Shown here piece by piece: positions 1 to 6,139 of a DNA stretch of 9,176 bases. Below the pieces are notes generated by a model. That model did not search any database. It saw nothing but the letters and a program-made list of their open reading frames with translations, and was not told where the DNA came from. The number at the start of each line of letters is the position of its first letter. Positions within the stretch are counted from its first letter, which is position 1. A program made the position numbers and the translations under genes. This DNA comes from Pseudomonadota bacterium (GTDB lineage: Bacteria > Pseudomonadota > Alphaproteobacteria > Ferrovibrionales > Ferrovibrionaceae). The DNA lies in assembly GCA_021793055.1 (NCBI GenBank), contig JAJYTL010000109.1, positions 1-9,176 of the forward strand. Direction: 5' to 3'.

Positions 1-992
1 CCGAGATGCGCGATCGCCAGCGTCATCGCATCGCTCGCCCCGCCGGAGGGGTCGCAGAACGCGGCATAGGCAATGCCGGGCTCGGGGGGCAGTTCCGAAC
101 GCCCCCACATGGTGATGCGGTCAACCGCCTCGCGGGTGACGAAATCGGCCAAGTCATCGCGGAACTCGGCGCCATACTCCGCCCTCGCGGCCTCGGGGTC
201 GTCCCGATACGCCTCGGCGATGATATCAGCCGGAACCGCCGGGTTCATGGCCTCGGTGCCGGCTTTCCAGACCAGCACGCGGGCATCATCGCGGCCGTAA
301 TGCTTGCGGAAGGCGGTATATAGCTCGCCGCGTTTCGCGTAGGGCGAACTCGCGAGCAGCAGGATGCTGCCGGGGATGCTCAGCATGCCGGGGCGGAGCG
401 CGCGCAGGATTTCAACATCGGGGTTCGCCGAGGTTTCATCCTGGCGCCAGAACGCGATTTCGTCGCAGAGAACCGCCGCAAAGGTATAGCCGCGGGTGGT
501 GCGAAAGCTCGCTGTGCTGATTTCGATCACAACCCTGTTATTCAACGTGATCGACTCCGCGCCCTCGTCCATCACCATCGGCTTGAGCAACGGCGTTTCC
601 TTGAGCAGGCCCGAGATGAAGCGGAAAATGGCGCGCGCCTGGCTTCGGTTCGCCGCCAGGACCGCAACCGTTGCCACCTCACCAGCGGCAAGAAACGGCC
701 GATAGTTGCGGAAGCAGGCCAGGAACACCGCGACCAACGCCAGCACGCGGCTCTTGCCGCCCCGCCTGCCGACGATCAAGGCAGCCTCCCGCGCAGGCTC
801 AACCGGCGGCGTGGTGCGGCCCGTGCAGGCGGTGAACAACGCCATGTCGTCGGCCGTCATCGGCAACGCGAACAGGGCGCGGAGGAACACGCGCCAGGGT
901 TGCCAGCTTTCGGCGTGAAAATGCGGCGCGAACAACGCCGGATCGTCAAGCGCCGAGTCGATGTCGAGCAACGGCGCGGCGGAGGCGGCCAT
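1..992 (-). CDS. Phage terminase large subunit (N-terminal 330 residues, cut by window edge)
   Basis: This is the DNA-packaging motor: an ATPase that drives DNA into the prohead, followed by a nuclease that cuts the concatemer. The frame is open from an ATG at 992 to the left edge, giving 330 residues without a stop. Residues 75-81 (GRRGGKS) form Walker A. Residues 173-178 (AVLCDE) form Walker B with the catalytic Glu. ASSP at 214-217 fits the coupling motif III. CDPSGG at 313-318 starts the RuvC-like nuclease, with Asp314 as a likely metal ligand. The C-terminal part of the nuclease lies outside the window. The start overlaps the stop of the upstream 86-residue gene as TGATG. No Shine-Dalgarno sequence is seen, so translational coupling is likely. 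The ATPase and nuclease motifs, in the right order, make the family call firm; the exact subfamily is not resolved. Confidence 0.93.
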   Translation of the reverse strand, partial: MAASAAPLLDIDSALDDPALFAPHFHAESWQPWRVFLRALFALPMTADDMALFTACTGRTTPPVEPAREAALIVGRRGGKSRVLALVAVFLACFRNYRPFLAAGEVATVAVLAANRSQARAIFRFISGLLKETPLLKPMVMDEGAESITLNNRVVIEISTASFRTTRGYTFAAVLCDEIAFWRQDETSANPDVEILRALRPGMLSIPGSILLLASSPYAKRGELYTAFRKHYGRDDARVLVWKAGTEAMNPAVPADIIAEAYRDDPEAARAEYGAEFRDDLADFVTREAVDRITMWGRSELPPEPGIAYAAFCDPSGGASDAMTLAIAHL

Positions 993-1252
993 CAGGTGCG
1001 GCGTTTCGCGGCGTATGCCATCCATGCGAGCGCGGAGGCGCCGGCGCGGGCGGCCTCGGCGAGGGAGTCGGCCCAGGCGTGGAGGTCGGCGGCACCGGCC
1101 TCGGCGAGGTCGCCGGCCGGGATGTCCCATTCGCTGGCCGCGTCGCGAACAATTTGCCGCAAGAGCAGCGCCAGCCGCTCATGCCGATCGAAAGCGGGGG
1201 CGCTCGGCAGTGGCGCATCGGCTGGCAACGCGAGGCGAGGATCAGCGGTCAT
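992..1252 (-). CDS. Small protein of unknown function between the terminase genes (86 aa)
   Basis: I do not recognise a family. The protein is small, acidic in its middle and rich in Ala, with predicted helices at about residues 22-42 and 52-80, and a basic end (AAKRRT). It has no signal peptide, clear membrane segment, metal-binding cysteines or catalytic motif. Its ATG at 1252 lies inside the end of the upstream putative small terminase gene (11-base overlap), and its TGA overlaps the ATG of the large terminase (TGATG). AAAGG lies about 9 bases before the start. Being locked between two packaging genes, it may be a packaging accessory or a second DNA-recognition factor, but that is inferred only from position. 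Codon use with GC-rich third positions supports a real gene. Confidence 0.7.
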   Translation of the reverse strand: MTADPRLALPADAPLPSAPAFDRHERLALLLRQIVRDAASEWDIPAGDLAEAGAADLHAWADSLAEAARAGASALAWMAYAAKRRT

Positions 1253-1781
1253 GGGCGGGGCCTTTCGTGGCGATGTAATCGGAGAGCGTCGGGCCGGCCG
1301 GCGCAGCAGCCGGTCGCAGGCCGATAGCTTGAAGCGTTCTCGTCAAGGTGTTCTGCCACGCCAGGAACACCCGCGTTGCGTGCTCGCTCAAGCCGCCTTC
1401 GATCTCGGCCCGGCGGTCGAGGTATGCCAGGTGGTGCATCAGCACGGTTGCCCTATCGATCAACGTCATTTGCACGGCGCTAGGGCGGCCGCCGAGGTGA
1501 TCGATCAGCCCTTGCCTGAACTCGCGCAACCGGCGCCCTTCAGCCGTCCGCGCGGTCGGCAACACCAGCAGCGCGGCGCGCTGCGCACGCCATGAACGCG
1601 GTTTTGCGGCTTTGGCGCGGGGGAGAAAACGGCCGAGAGCGTTTCTCGACGGGAGGTGGCGGGATCGCGGCGCGGGGATCGCCGGGGCCTCAACCACGGT
1701 CACACTGCTCGTTTTCGCAGCCGCCTCGGGGGGTGGAACATTTACGGAACTCGCTTCCGATTGCGGACATGTGGCGGACAT
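1242..1781 (-). CDS. Putative terminase small subunit (179 aa from the chosen start)
   Basis: This is probably the DNA-recognition partner of the large terminase. From the ATG at 1781 the protein has 179 residues: a disordered Pro/Ala-rich N-terminus (about 1-60), a basic stretch (about 55-85), then a helical domain (about 85-155) containing LIDHLGG, the LIDRA helix and WQNTLTRTLQAIGLRP. A helix ending in a 'LxALGL-P' pattern close to the C-terminus resembles P27-type small terminases. The frame is open much further upstream (to 2120), but those residues are rich in Pro, Cys and His and look non-coding, so I chose the internal ATG. No Shine-Dalgarno sequence precedes it; a weak promoter placed so that transcription starts near the ATG could make it leaderless. 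The start is uncertain, and a later start is possible. It overlaps the next gene by 11 bases. The function rests on position and weak similarity. Confidence 0.6.
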   Translation of the reverse strand: MSATCPQSEASSVNVPPPEAAAKTSSVTVVEAPAIPAPRSRHLPSRNALGRFLPRAKAAKPRSWRAQRAALLVLPTARTAEGRRLREFRQGLIDHLGGRPSAVQMTLIDRATVLMHHLAYLDRRAEIEGGLSEHATRVFLAWQNTLTRTLQAIGLRPAAAPAGPTLSDYIATKGPAHDR

Positions 1782-1783
1782 GT
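1763..1783 (-). promoter_or_regulatory. Tandem TGTCCGC boxes at the start of the small terminase gene
   Basis: Two exact copies of a ten-base repeat (plus strand GCGGACATGT at 1763-1772 and 1774-1783) lie 11 bases apart across the chosen start codon. On the minus strand they read TGTCCG-N5-TGTCCGCA. The same arrangement occurs upstream of the integrase gene (8931-8951). The even helical spacing suggests a protein-binding site, but the boxes also encode the protein's first residues, so chance is possible. Confidence 0.35.
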
Positions 1784-1787
1784 CGGC

Positions 1788-1817
1788 ACGATACAGCAGA
1801 AATGCGCCGAGATACAA
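1788..1817 (-). promoter_or_regulatory. Weak candidate promoter directly before the small terminase gene
   Basis: On the minus strand TTGTAT (1817-1812) and TATCGT (1793-1788) are separated by 18 bases. Each matches only part of the sigma-70 consensus. Transcription would start near 1781, at the ATG itself, which would explain the missing Shine-Dalgarno sequence. It is a weak match in a GC-rich genome. Confidence 0.25.
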
Positions 1818-2104
1818 GGCATTTGCGCTGCCGAGCCCCTGATGAACAATCAGTGTCCAGCCAGGAACCGCCGGCGCGTTGTGCGCCGAATGGCATAGCG
1901 GGGCGGGGGGGCGAGCGCGGCGGGGGTGTCCGCGAGCAGGCGTTATGCTCCGAGGGATACAATGGAAGCATCCTCCCGCGGGGGGTGCGTGTGTCTCACG
2001 CCCTGATACGTCGCGAGGGTATGGCGGAGGGCGAGGGGGGATCAGCGGAGTGTGTGGGGTGTCTCGCGTTTTGAGACGGCGCCGGGTGGTATGGCAGTAT
2101 TGCT

Positions 2105-2220
2105 GCCGTTCCGAAGGCATCCGAAGGGTTTCTGGGGTTTATCCCGTATAGGGAACACATATATACTTGCTCCGTATACGGTGTTAACCGGGAAAAGGCT
2201 TCGGATGCCTTCGGAATGGC
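2105..2220. repeat. 22-base inverted repeat, one mismatch, 72-base spacer
   Basis: The left arm (2105-2126) and right arm (2199-2220) are reverse complements at 21 of 22 positions. The inner 18 bases (TTCCGAAGGCATCCGAAG at 2109-2126) match perfectly. An 11-base part of the right arm (ATGCCTTCGGA) recurs at 2237-2247. Such an arrangement is far beyond chance. No target-site duplication is seen outside the arms, which argues against a recent transposon insertion. Confidence 0.85.
2143..2187 (-). promoter_or_regulatory. Candidate sigma-70 promoter with palindromic operators, reading toward the packaging genes
   Basis: On the minus strand TTAACA (2187-2182, one change from TTGACA) is followed after 16 bases by TATATA (2165-2160). 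The perfect palindrome CCGTATACGG (2172-2181) lies between the two boxes. A related near-palindrome (CCCGTATAGGG on the plus strand, 2143-2153) covers the expected start point. Two related palindromes on a promoter are typical of a repressor-controlled phage promoter. It would produce a leader of about 370 bases before the small terminase gene. Because it sits in the AT-richer core of the proposed origin, transcription could also help open the DNA. Confidence 0.5.
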
Positions 2221-2234
2221 GGATTTCTGCCATT
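2215..2234. repeat. Short hairpin after the helicase gene
   Basis: AATGGC (2215-2220) and GCCATT (2229-2234) can pair around an 8-base loop. It lies about 27 bases past the helicase stop on the minus strand. There is no T run after it, so it is at best a weak terminator, and it overlaps the right iteron set. Confidence 0.35.
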
Positions 2235-2260
2235 TCATGCCTTCGGAGCCCCCCCTCCGC

Positions 2261-3775
2261 TCATGACCAATCCCCGTCCGTCTCAAAATGTGAACGCACC
2301 ACGTCCGCAAGCGCGAGGCCGGCGATCTCGCTGCGGCGCGTTTCTCTGTTTTTGCCCGCGCGGAGCCCTCTCCCAGCTAGCGATTGGACGAACCGCTTGA
2401 GCGAGCCGGGTTCCTCACCGGCGGCCTTCGCCCAGGCGACCCAATCGGCAAATAAAATTCCCGTCTCCGTGCCATACCCGACGCGACGCGTCCGCTCGTC
2501 GAGCCACGCGCCGAGCGAGTCTTCCGCGGCGAGATATTCATCCGTTGCGCCCGTTACGGCCGGCGGGGGCGCGAGGCCGATCCGTTGCCACGCGAGACAG
2601 CCTTCAATTGCCCAGGCGAGGATTCCGCCCCACTCCGATTTTAGCTTCTCGGGGAGGTCCGCGTCCCGCTCGGCGGCCGGGATGGTGATCGAGAACGGGA
2701 TCAAGTGAAACCGCCGCCGCAGCGCTTCATCAACCCCTCGCAGGCTCGGCTTATGGTTGCCGGCGATAAGCAGCTTGAATTGCGGCACGTAGGTGAAAAA
2801 ATCTTGCCTCATGAACCTGGCAGCGATCGGATCGCCGCCGGTCATCGCCTTGATCCGAGATTCGGCCCATGCTCGGCCTTCTTCCGTTTCCTGCGCCACC
2901 ACCAGCCGCGCGCCGCGCAGCTTGGCTAGGTCGGTCGGGTGCCGGTCGGTAGGGCTCGCGGTGAACGTGTCCATCGTCGCTATTTCGGCGTAGTCGCCCA
3001 TGAGGCCCGACAGGGTGTTAATCAGGACGCCTTTTCCGTTCGATCCCGTTCCGTAACCAAAAAATAATGCGTGGTCGCGCGTGATGCCGGTCAGCGCGAG
3101 CCCGGCGACTCGCTGGATGAACCCCGCTAGCTCGGCATCCCCGCCCGTAATGCGATCGAGGAACACTAGCCAAAGCGGACACTCCCCGCCGGGGGTGGCT
3201 TTGGTTATTTTTGTCATGAAAGCGGCAGGATCGTGGGGGTGGAGCTTGCCAGTTCTAAGATCGACGATGCCGCCCGGCGTATTCAGAAGCCACGGCGCAG
3301 CATCCCATTGTTCTGGAGTTGCAGCGAGCCGCCGATCAGATTTCGCCAGCCGTTCGACCGCCGCAACGCCCGCCGCGCTCGCCATTGCCCGCGCGATATC
3401 GTCCTCGTAGCACCCCCGCGCTATGGATCGGCAAATTTGTCTGGCGCGGTCGAACGCAAGAAGAGTCTGGTCATCCTCCCACCGCTGGCCATTCCAAATC
3501 AGCCATTTTCCCCATGCGGCGACAAAGCGCATGCTTGCCGCATACGCTTCGGCGAAGCGCTCGGCGGCGGCATCTTGCGACATTTCGACTTCTCGGCTCT
3601 CAGCTTGCCGAGTTGCAGCACGGCGAGCGGCACCAACTTGCTGATCCAGAATGCGAACCGGAATGCCGAGCCGCTGCGCGGCCTCCCGCCGCACCCGCCA
3701 GTATTCAATCTCCGCCAGCGCCGCGAGGCGGGCGATTTCCACCGCATCGGCGGCGCGCTCACTTTGTGCGTTCAT
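2261..3775 (-). CDS. D5/P4-type SF3 replicative helicase (504 aa)
   Basis: This is a superfamily 3 DNA helicase of the phage/plasmid primase-helicase type, expected to melt the origin and unwind the element's DNA as a hexamer. After a helical N-terminus (1-90), the D5_N region (about 100-200) includes LLNTPGGIVDLRTGK. The AAA+ core follows: Walker A GYGTGSNGKG (240-249), a Walker B-like strand RLVVAQETEE (290-299), sensor-1 LLIAGNHKP (335-343) and likely arginine finger RRR (353-355). The C-terminal part (about 400-504) resembles a winged-helix DNA-binding end. The frame is open to 3826, but ATG 3775 has AAGGAG 8 bases upstream and an ATGA overlap with the primase gene, so I chose it. Unlike P4 alpha, this protein has no primase domain; that lies in the gene before it. 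The probable origin is immediately downstream. Confidence 0.92.
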   Translation of the reverse strand: MNAQSERAADAVEIARLAALAEIEYWRVRREAAQRLGIPVRILDQQVGAARRAATRQAESREVEMSQDAAAERFAEAYAASMRFVAAWGKWLIWNGQRWEDDQTLLAFDRARQICRSIARGCYEDDIARAMASAAGVAAVERLAKSDRRLAATPEQWDAAPWLLNTPGGIVDLRTGKLHPHDPAAFMTKITKATPGGECPLWLVFLDRITGGDAELAGFIQRVAGLALTGITRDHALFFGYGTGSNGKGVLINTLSGLMGDYAEIATMDTFTASPTDRHPTDLAKLRGARLVVAQETEEGRAWAESRIKAMTGGDPIAARFMRQDFFTYVPQFKLLIAGNHKPSLRGVDEALRRRFHLIPFSITIPAAERDADLPEKLKSEWGGILAWAIEGCLAWQRIGLAPPPAVTGATDEYLAAEDSLGAWLDERTRRVGYGTETGILFADWVAWAKAAGEEPGSLKRFVQSLAGRGLRAGKNRETRRSEIAGLALADVVRSHFETDGDWS

Positions 3776-4773
3776 GCTCGCGGCTCCTTCGCGATCGGCG
3801 CTGATGACGCATGCGCAAAACCCCAAGCCAGAGCGGCCGAAATTTCGCGCGGGTCAGTCTTCCCGGCCGCCTGCGCGGCGCCGGTGAGCGTGGCGATGAT
3901 TTCGGATTCCTGCAGAGCACCGGACGGGACAAACCGAGCCAGCCCCCGCGCCTCGGCAAGAAGCCGCGCATGCCGCGAGCCTTCTGCCGCCTGCGCAAGC
4001 CGAGTTGCAGCATTTCGCAGCGCGCACCAGGCATATCGATCCCGTGCGGCCGGCGTCTCGGTGGTCGGCATCGGCCTCGGGGGCGGTGGTGGTGGCGGTT
4101 GCAGCGCTTCGGGCGGCGGCACGCGAACGGCACCGGGGCCGGGCATCAACTCAAGGCGCTTTTCAAGAAAATCTCTTCCGCTCTCAAAAACTGGCGCGGC
4201 GGTATAACAAACCTGCCCGGCCGTGAATGCAGAAAAATCGACGGCGCATCCTCTGAACCAATGCCGAAGCTCGTCGCCGGTTGTTGCACGATCAAGCCAA
4301 AACCACAATCGCAGCCTTGCTCCTTCCGCGATGCAATGCTGCGTCGTCGCCTGCACGATGAAGCCGCACCCGCGAAACTCGCGAGGCAGTCGGCTCGAAA
4401 TTTCCATGCCGCATTCGAACAGGCTTTCGCGGTTTATGTAGGTCGGCAGGGGGACGCTATCGAGATCGACGGCAACCCACCGCCGGGGCACGTCGCGAAG
4501 CGTCGGTTGCTCGCCGGTTTCTGGGTCCGCGTGGAGCAGCCGCCGAACTCCCCGGGTTCGGCTCGGATCGGCGATCGCGCCGCGCACGACGCAGCGATCT
4601 CGCTGGCCGGCGAGATCGGCAAGGATCGCGTGCAGGTCATCTAGAGACGAAACTTCAAGCTTGAACATATCGAACGTCCGCGCCGAGTCGTAGCCTCGCA
4701 CGCCGCCATCAGCGGTGATCGTCTTGCAAAGCCTCCTGCCGCGCGCTCGTAAAATCGTGATTGTGTCAGCCAT
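3772..4773 (-). CDS. Archaeo-eukaryotic-type (AEP) DNA primase (333 aa)
   Basis: This gene likely makes primers for element replication, working with the helicase encoded next. Residues 98-107 (RRWVAVDLDS) carry the hDhD metal-binding motif, Asp103 and Asp105. VQATTQH (140-146) with His146, followed by LRLWFWLDRA, fits AEP motif II. AVDFSAFTAGQ with Asp179 fits motif III, and CYTAAPVFESG (189-199) matches the usual strand after it. A Pro-rich linker (seven prolines, about 226-232) leads to a helical C-terminal domain (about 245-325) like the PriCT domains of mobile-element primases. The frame is open to 4953, but ATG 4773 has GGAGG about 9 bases upstream and an ATGGCTGA overlap with the SpoVG-like gene. 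The ATGA overlap with the helicase suggests equal production. The motif assignment is by eye; the family call is good but not certain. Confidence 0.78.
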   Translation of the reverse strand: MADTITILRARGRRLCKTITADGGVRGYDSARTFDMFKLEVSSLDDLHAILADLAGQRDRCVVRGAIADPSRTRGVRRLLHADPETGEQPTLRDVPRRWVAVDLDSVPLPTYINRESLFECGMEISSRLPREFRGCGFIVQATTQHCIAEGARLRLWFWLDRATTGDELRHWFRGCAVDFSAFTAGQVCYTAAPVFESGRDFLEKRLELMPGPGAVRVPPPEALQPPPPPPPRPMPTTETPAARDRYAWCALRNAATRLAQAAEGSRHARLLAEARGLARFVPSGALQESEIIATLTGAAQAAGKTDPREISAALAWGFAHASSAPIAKEPRA

Positions 4774-5083
4774 CGGCGAGCGCCTCCGGGTGCGCAGCGA
4801 GCAGCGCGGCGATGACGGCATCAGAAAATCTGGCGCGAAGTTCCTTTGACTGGAACTCGATAACCGGCGAATATCGCCGCCTGCCGCCGTCGTCGAGCAT
4901 CGCGCGGCCGTTGCGGTCAAGCATCGGTTTAGACGGCGGGCTGCACCACGCATTGCCGTTCGATACGAGAACGGAGATTTCGTGAATCACCAGCCCACTC
5001 GGTAACGTTGCCGTCAGGAAACCTCTCAACGCGCCCTTGCGGAGGGGTTTCCAATCGGAAACGACAATCTCGCGGCTGCTCAT
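4766..5083 (-). CDS. SpoVG-like protein (105 aa)
   Basis: The protein resembles the SpoVG fold. It starts with a strand and WKPLRKGALRGFLTATLPSG (11-30), then LVIHEISVLVSNG (31-43), followed by the diagnostic SPPSKPM (48-54). A loop follows, then YSPVIEF (71-77) and a closing helix RARFSDAVIAALLAAHP (83-99). SpoVG proteins bind nucleic acid and regulate gene expression in Firmicutes; relatives occur in phage and element replication regions, where their role is unclear. Full length is kept. GGAG lies 8 bases before the ATG. The gene overlaps the DUF3102 gene by ATGA and the primase gene by 8 bases, so it belongs to the replication operon. A role as single-strand-binding or regulatory helper for replication is an inference from position. 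Confidence 0.7.
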   Translation of the reverse strand: MSSREIVVSDWKPLRKGALRGFLTATLPSGLVIHEISVLVSNGNAWCSPPSKPMLDRNGRAMLDDGGRRRYSPVIEFQSKELRARFSDAVIAALLAAHPEALADG

Positions 5084-5763
5084 CGGTCGCGCTCCGCGAG
5101 GAGGCCGGCGAGGGCGGTCCGCCGCTCGGCGTTCGACAAAATCTCAAGCACGTCTCGCGCGAGCCCGGATTCAAAGAGCCGGGCGGCCAACTTTGCCAGC
5201 TCGGCGGGGGGGTTGCTCGCCGCGTGTGCCACCGCCGGCTCGGGCTCGGGCGGATGGAGATGTGCAACGCGCCGGGGGGGGCGCTTCTGCGTGCGTGCCT
5301 CTACGCGGGCGTGCCATTCGGCTCGCCACCGCGCATGAGCTGCGTCATTCAGCCTTTTTTTAATTTCGAGGGGGTCGAGCCCCCCGGCCACAACGTCAGC
5401 GACAAGCTCTGGCGGAGCCGATGGGGCCGCAAGTTTGTAGATTACGCTGGGCGGCAAATGCGAAACCGTTTCGGGTTTGCCTTCAAGGAACGCCGATGCT
5501 GCCATATAATTTTCGGCTGAACGGAGCGAAACCCCAAGCTCGCGCCGCGCCCATCCCTCAAACTTCCCGTGCGGCAGCAGCGCCTTTGCCTCGCGAAGGA
5601 GCGCGCCGAGGTCACGAATTGATGATCTCATAATTCCGCGGGCCGCGGCTGCGATCTCATCGAGGCGCGAGCAACGGGCGTTCACCATCACTTCAGGCGA
5701 GTCGGAAACCCCGCCCGCCTGCGCGCGGCGAAGAGGTTTCGGGTTGGAGATCGAAATTGCCAT
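5080..5763 (-). CDS. DUF3102-like protein, putative DNA-binding or partition-like factor (227 aa)
   Basis: Residues 46-110 match the DUF3102 pattern: IRDLGALLREAKALLPHGKF, then W71, LGVSLRSAENYMAAS (76-90), and a conserved 'HLPPSVIYKLAAPSAPPEL' stretch (102-120). The SLRSAENYM segment looks like a recognition helix, as in ParB-like HTH domains. The region from about 145 to 185 is basic and Pro-rich; the last 40 residues (about 187-227) form an Ala/Leu-rich helical tail. DUF3102 proteins are common in mobile elements, often as DNA-binding regulators, but no activity is established. The frame is open to 6090; I chose ATG 5763 because TGAGGA lies upstream and the protein pattern begins after it. 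Its stop overlaps the SpoVG-like start (ATGA), so it opens the replication operon. Confidence 0.78.
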   Translation of the reverse strand: MAISISNPKPLRRAQAGGVSDSPEVMVNARCSRLDEIAAAARGIMRSSIRDLGALLREAKALLPHGKFEGWARRELGVSLRSAENYMAASAFLEGKPETVSHLPPSVIYKLAAPSAPPELVADVVAGGLDPLEIKKRLNDAAHARWRAEWHARVEARTQKRPPRRVAHLHPPEPEPAVAHAASNPPAELAKLAARLFESGLARDVLEILSNAERRTALAGLLAERDR

Positions 5764-5807
5764 ATTGGCGGTCCTCAGTTGAGGCCGCGGGGGCTTGACG
5801 TCCGATC

Positions 5808-5853
5808 CGGAATCTGCAAAATCGCCAGTGCCACCCAGCGATTTGCAGATCCG
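5808..5853. repeat. Long imperfect hairpin before the DUF3102 gene
   Basis: The left arm (5808-5825) and right arm (5838-5853) pair along 16 base pairs with two bulged A residues, around a 12-base loop. The cores are TCTGCAAAATCGC and GCGATTTGCAGA. It lies in the 124-base gap between the AlpA-like and DUF3102 genes. No T run follows on either strand, so it is not a standard terminator. It may be an operator for the small HTH protein, an mRNA processing or attenuation structure, or a second iteron site. Confidence 0.55.
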
Positions 5854-5887
5854 CCCCGTCCGCGCAGCCTCGCGCGGGGGGGGGTCG

Positions 5888-6139
5888 TCAGGCGGCGGAT
5901 TTGCGCGGCCGGCCTCGGCCGCGAGCCGGCGGGTTGCCGGAGGCGTTTTCGAGCGCGCGCTTGATCTCGCTGGGATCGTAAAATCGTCTGCCGCAAGCTC
6001 GGACAAACGGAATTTTGTGGCGATCGACCAGGCTGTAAATCGCCCGCGCCGTGACGCCGAGTGCCGCGGCGAGGTCGGCAATTTGCACACGCTCGCCGAG
6101 AATCGCCGCGCGGATGTTGGGGTGTTCGAAATTGCTCAT
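5888..6139 (-). CDS. AlpA/excisionase-like HTH protein with AT-hook tail (83 aa)
   Basis: A small DNA-binding protein. Residues 18-46 form a helix-turn-helix of the MerR/AlpA/excisionase type (IADLAAALGVTARAIYSLVD, then HKIPFVR). RRFYDPSEIKRAL (51-63) is the usual wing and closing helix. Residues 73-80 (RGRGRPRK) are an AT-hook-like core, which would contact the minor groove of AT-rich DNA. AlpA-type proteins activate integrase or replication genes in P4 and PICI satellites and act as excision directionality factors elsewhere. GGAG lies 7 bases before the ATG. A run of nine G (5876-5884 on the plus strand) follows the stop closely. It is a single small gene before the replication operon, fitting a master activator. 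Repressor or excisionase roles cannot be told apart from sequence. Confidence 0.8.
   Translation of the reverse strand: MSNFEHPNIRAAILGERVQIADLAAALGVTARAIYSLVDRHKIPFVRACGRRFYDPSEIKRALENASGNPPARGRGRPRKSAA

Larger units (their letters stand above)
2105..2250. other. Probable replication origin: two iteron sets flanking an AT-richer core
   Basis: The heptamer CCGAAGG occurs on the plus strand at 2111-2117 and 2121-2127. On the minus strand it occurs at 2214-2208 and 2246-2240, with a one-mismatch copy (CCGAAGC) at 2204-2198. Within each pair the period is 10 bases. The two sets face each other and flank 72 bases that are about 54% A+T, including an ACATATATAC tract (2157-2166), in surroundings that are otherwise very GC-rich. 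The region starts right after the helicase gene ends. Known SaPI origins have this design: two sets of short iterons around an AT-rich segment, 3' of the replication initiator gene. I infer that the element's SF3 helicase binds these iterons. Alternatives are a repressor-operator cluster or a MITE-like insertion. Confidence 0.55.
1782..2260. other. Gene-free stretch between replication and packaging genes
   Basis: About 480 bases have no convincing gene. Its left two thirds (about 1782-2104) are very GC-rich with G runs on the plus strand. They contain a small stem (GTCTC at 2061-2065 with GAGAC at 2073-2077, 7-base loop). The right third (2105-2250) holds the iterons, palindromes and promoter described separately. 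A 63-codon minus-strand reading frame (2233-2042) crosses these repeats; I see no family match, and its sequence is dictated partly by the inverted repeat, so I do not call it a gene. The stretch separates early (replication) from late (packaging) functions, as expected of a control region plus origin. Confidence 0.6.

Noticed and set aside
1782..2120. N-terminal extension of the small terminase frame to 2120
   Set aside because: The added residues are rich in Pro, Cys and His, would run into the left iteron arm, and resemble non-coding translation.
2105..2220. A MITE with 22-base terminal repeats
   Set aside because: No target duplication is seen, and the internal heptamer iterons next to a replication helicase fit an origin better; a genome search could reopen this.
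1996..2310. 104-codon minus-strand frame past the helicase stop
   Set aside because: It overlaps the helicase end and the iteron region, and has odd composition with no recognisable domain.
900..4644. Long plus-strand open frames (for example 900-1595, 2052-2708, 3233-4207, 3811-4644)
   Set aside because: They are antisense to genes with clear motifs, are rich in Arg, Pro and Ala as expected from GC-rich shadows, and show no family pattern.
5876..5884. Run of nine G as a slippage or phase-variation site
   Set aside because: It lies after the stop of the AlpA-like gene, so a length change would not alter a protein.
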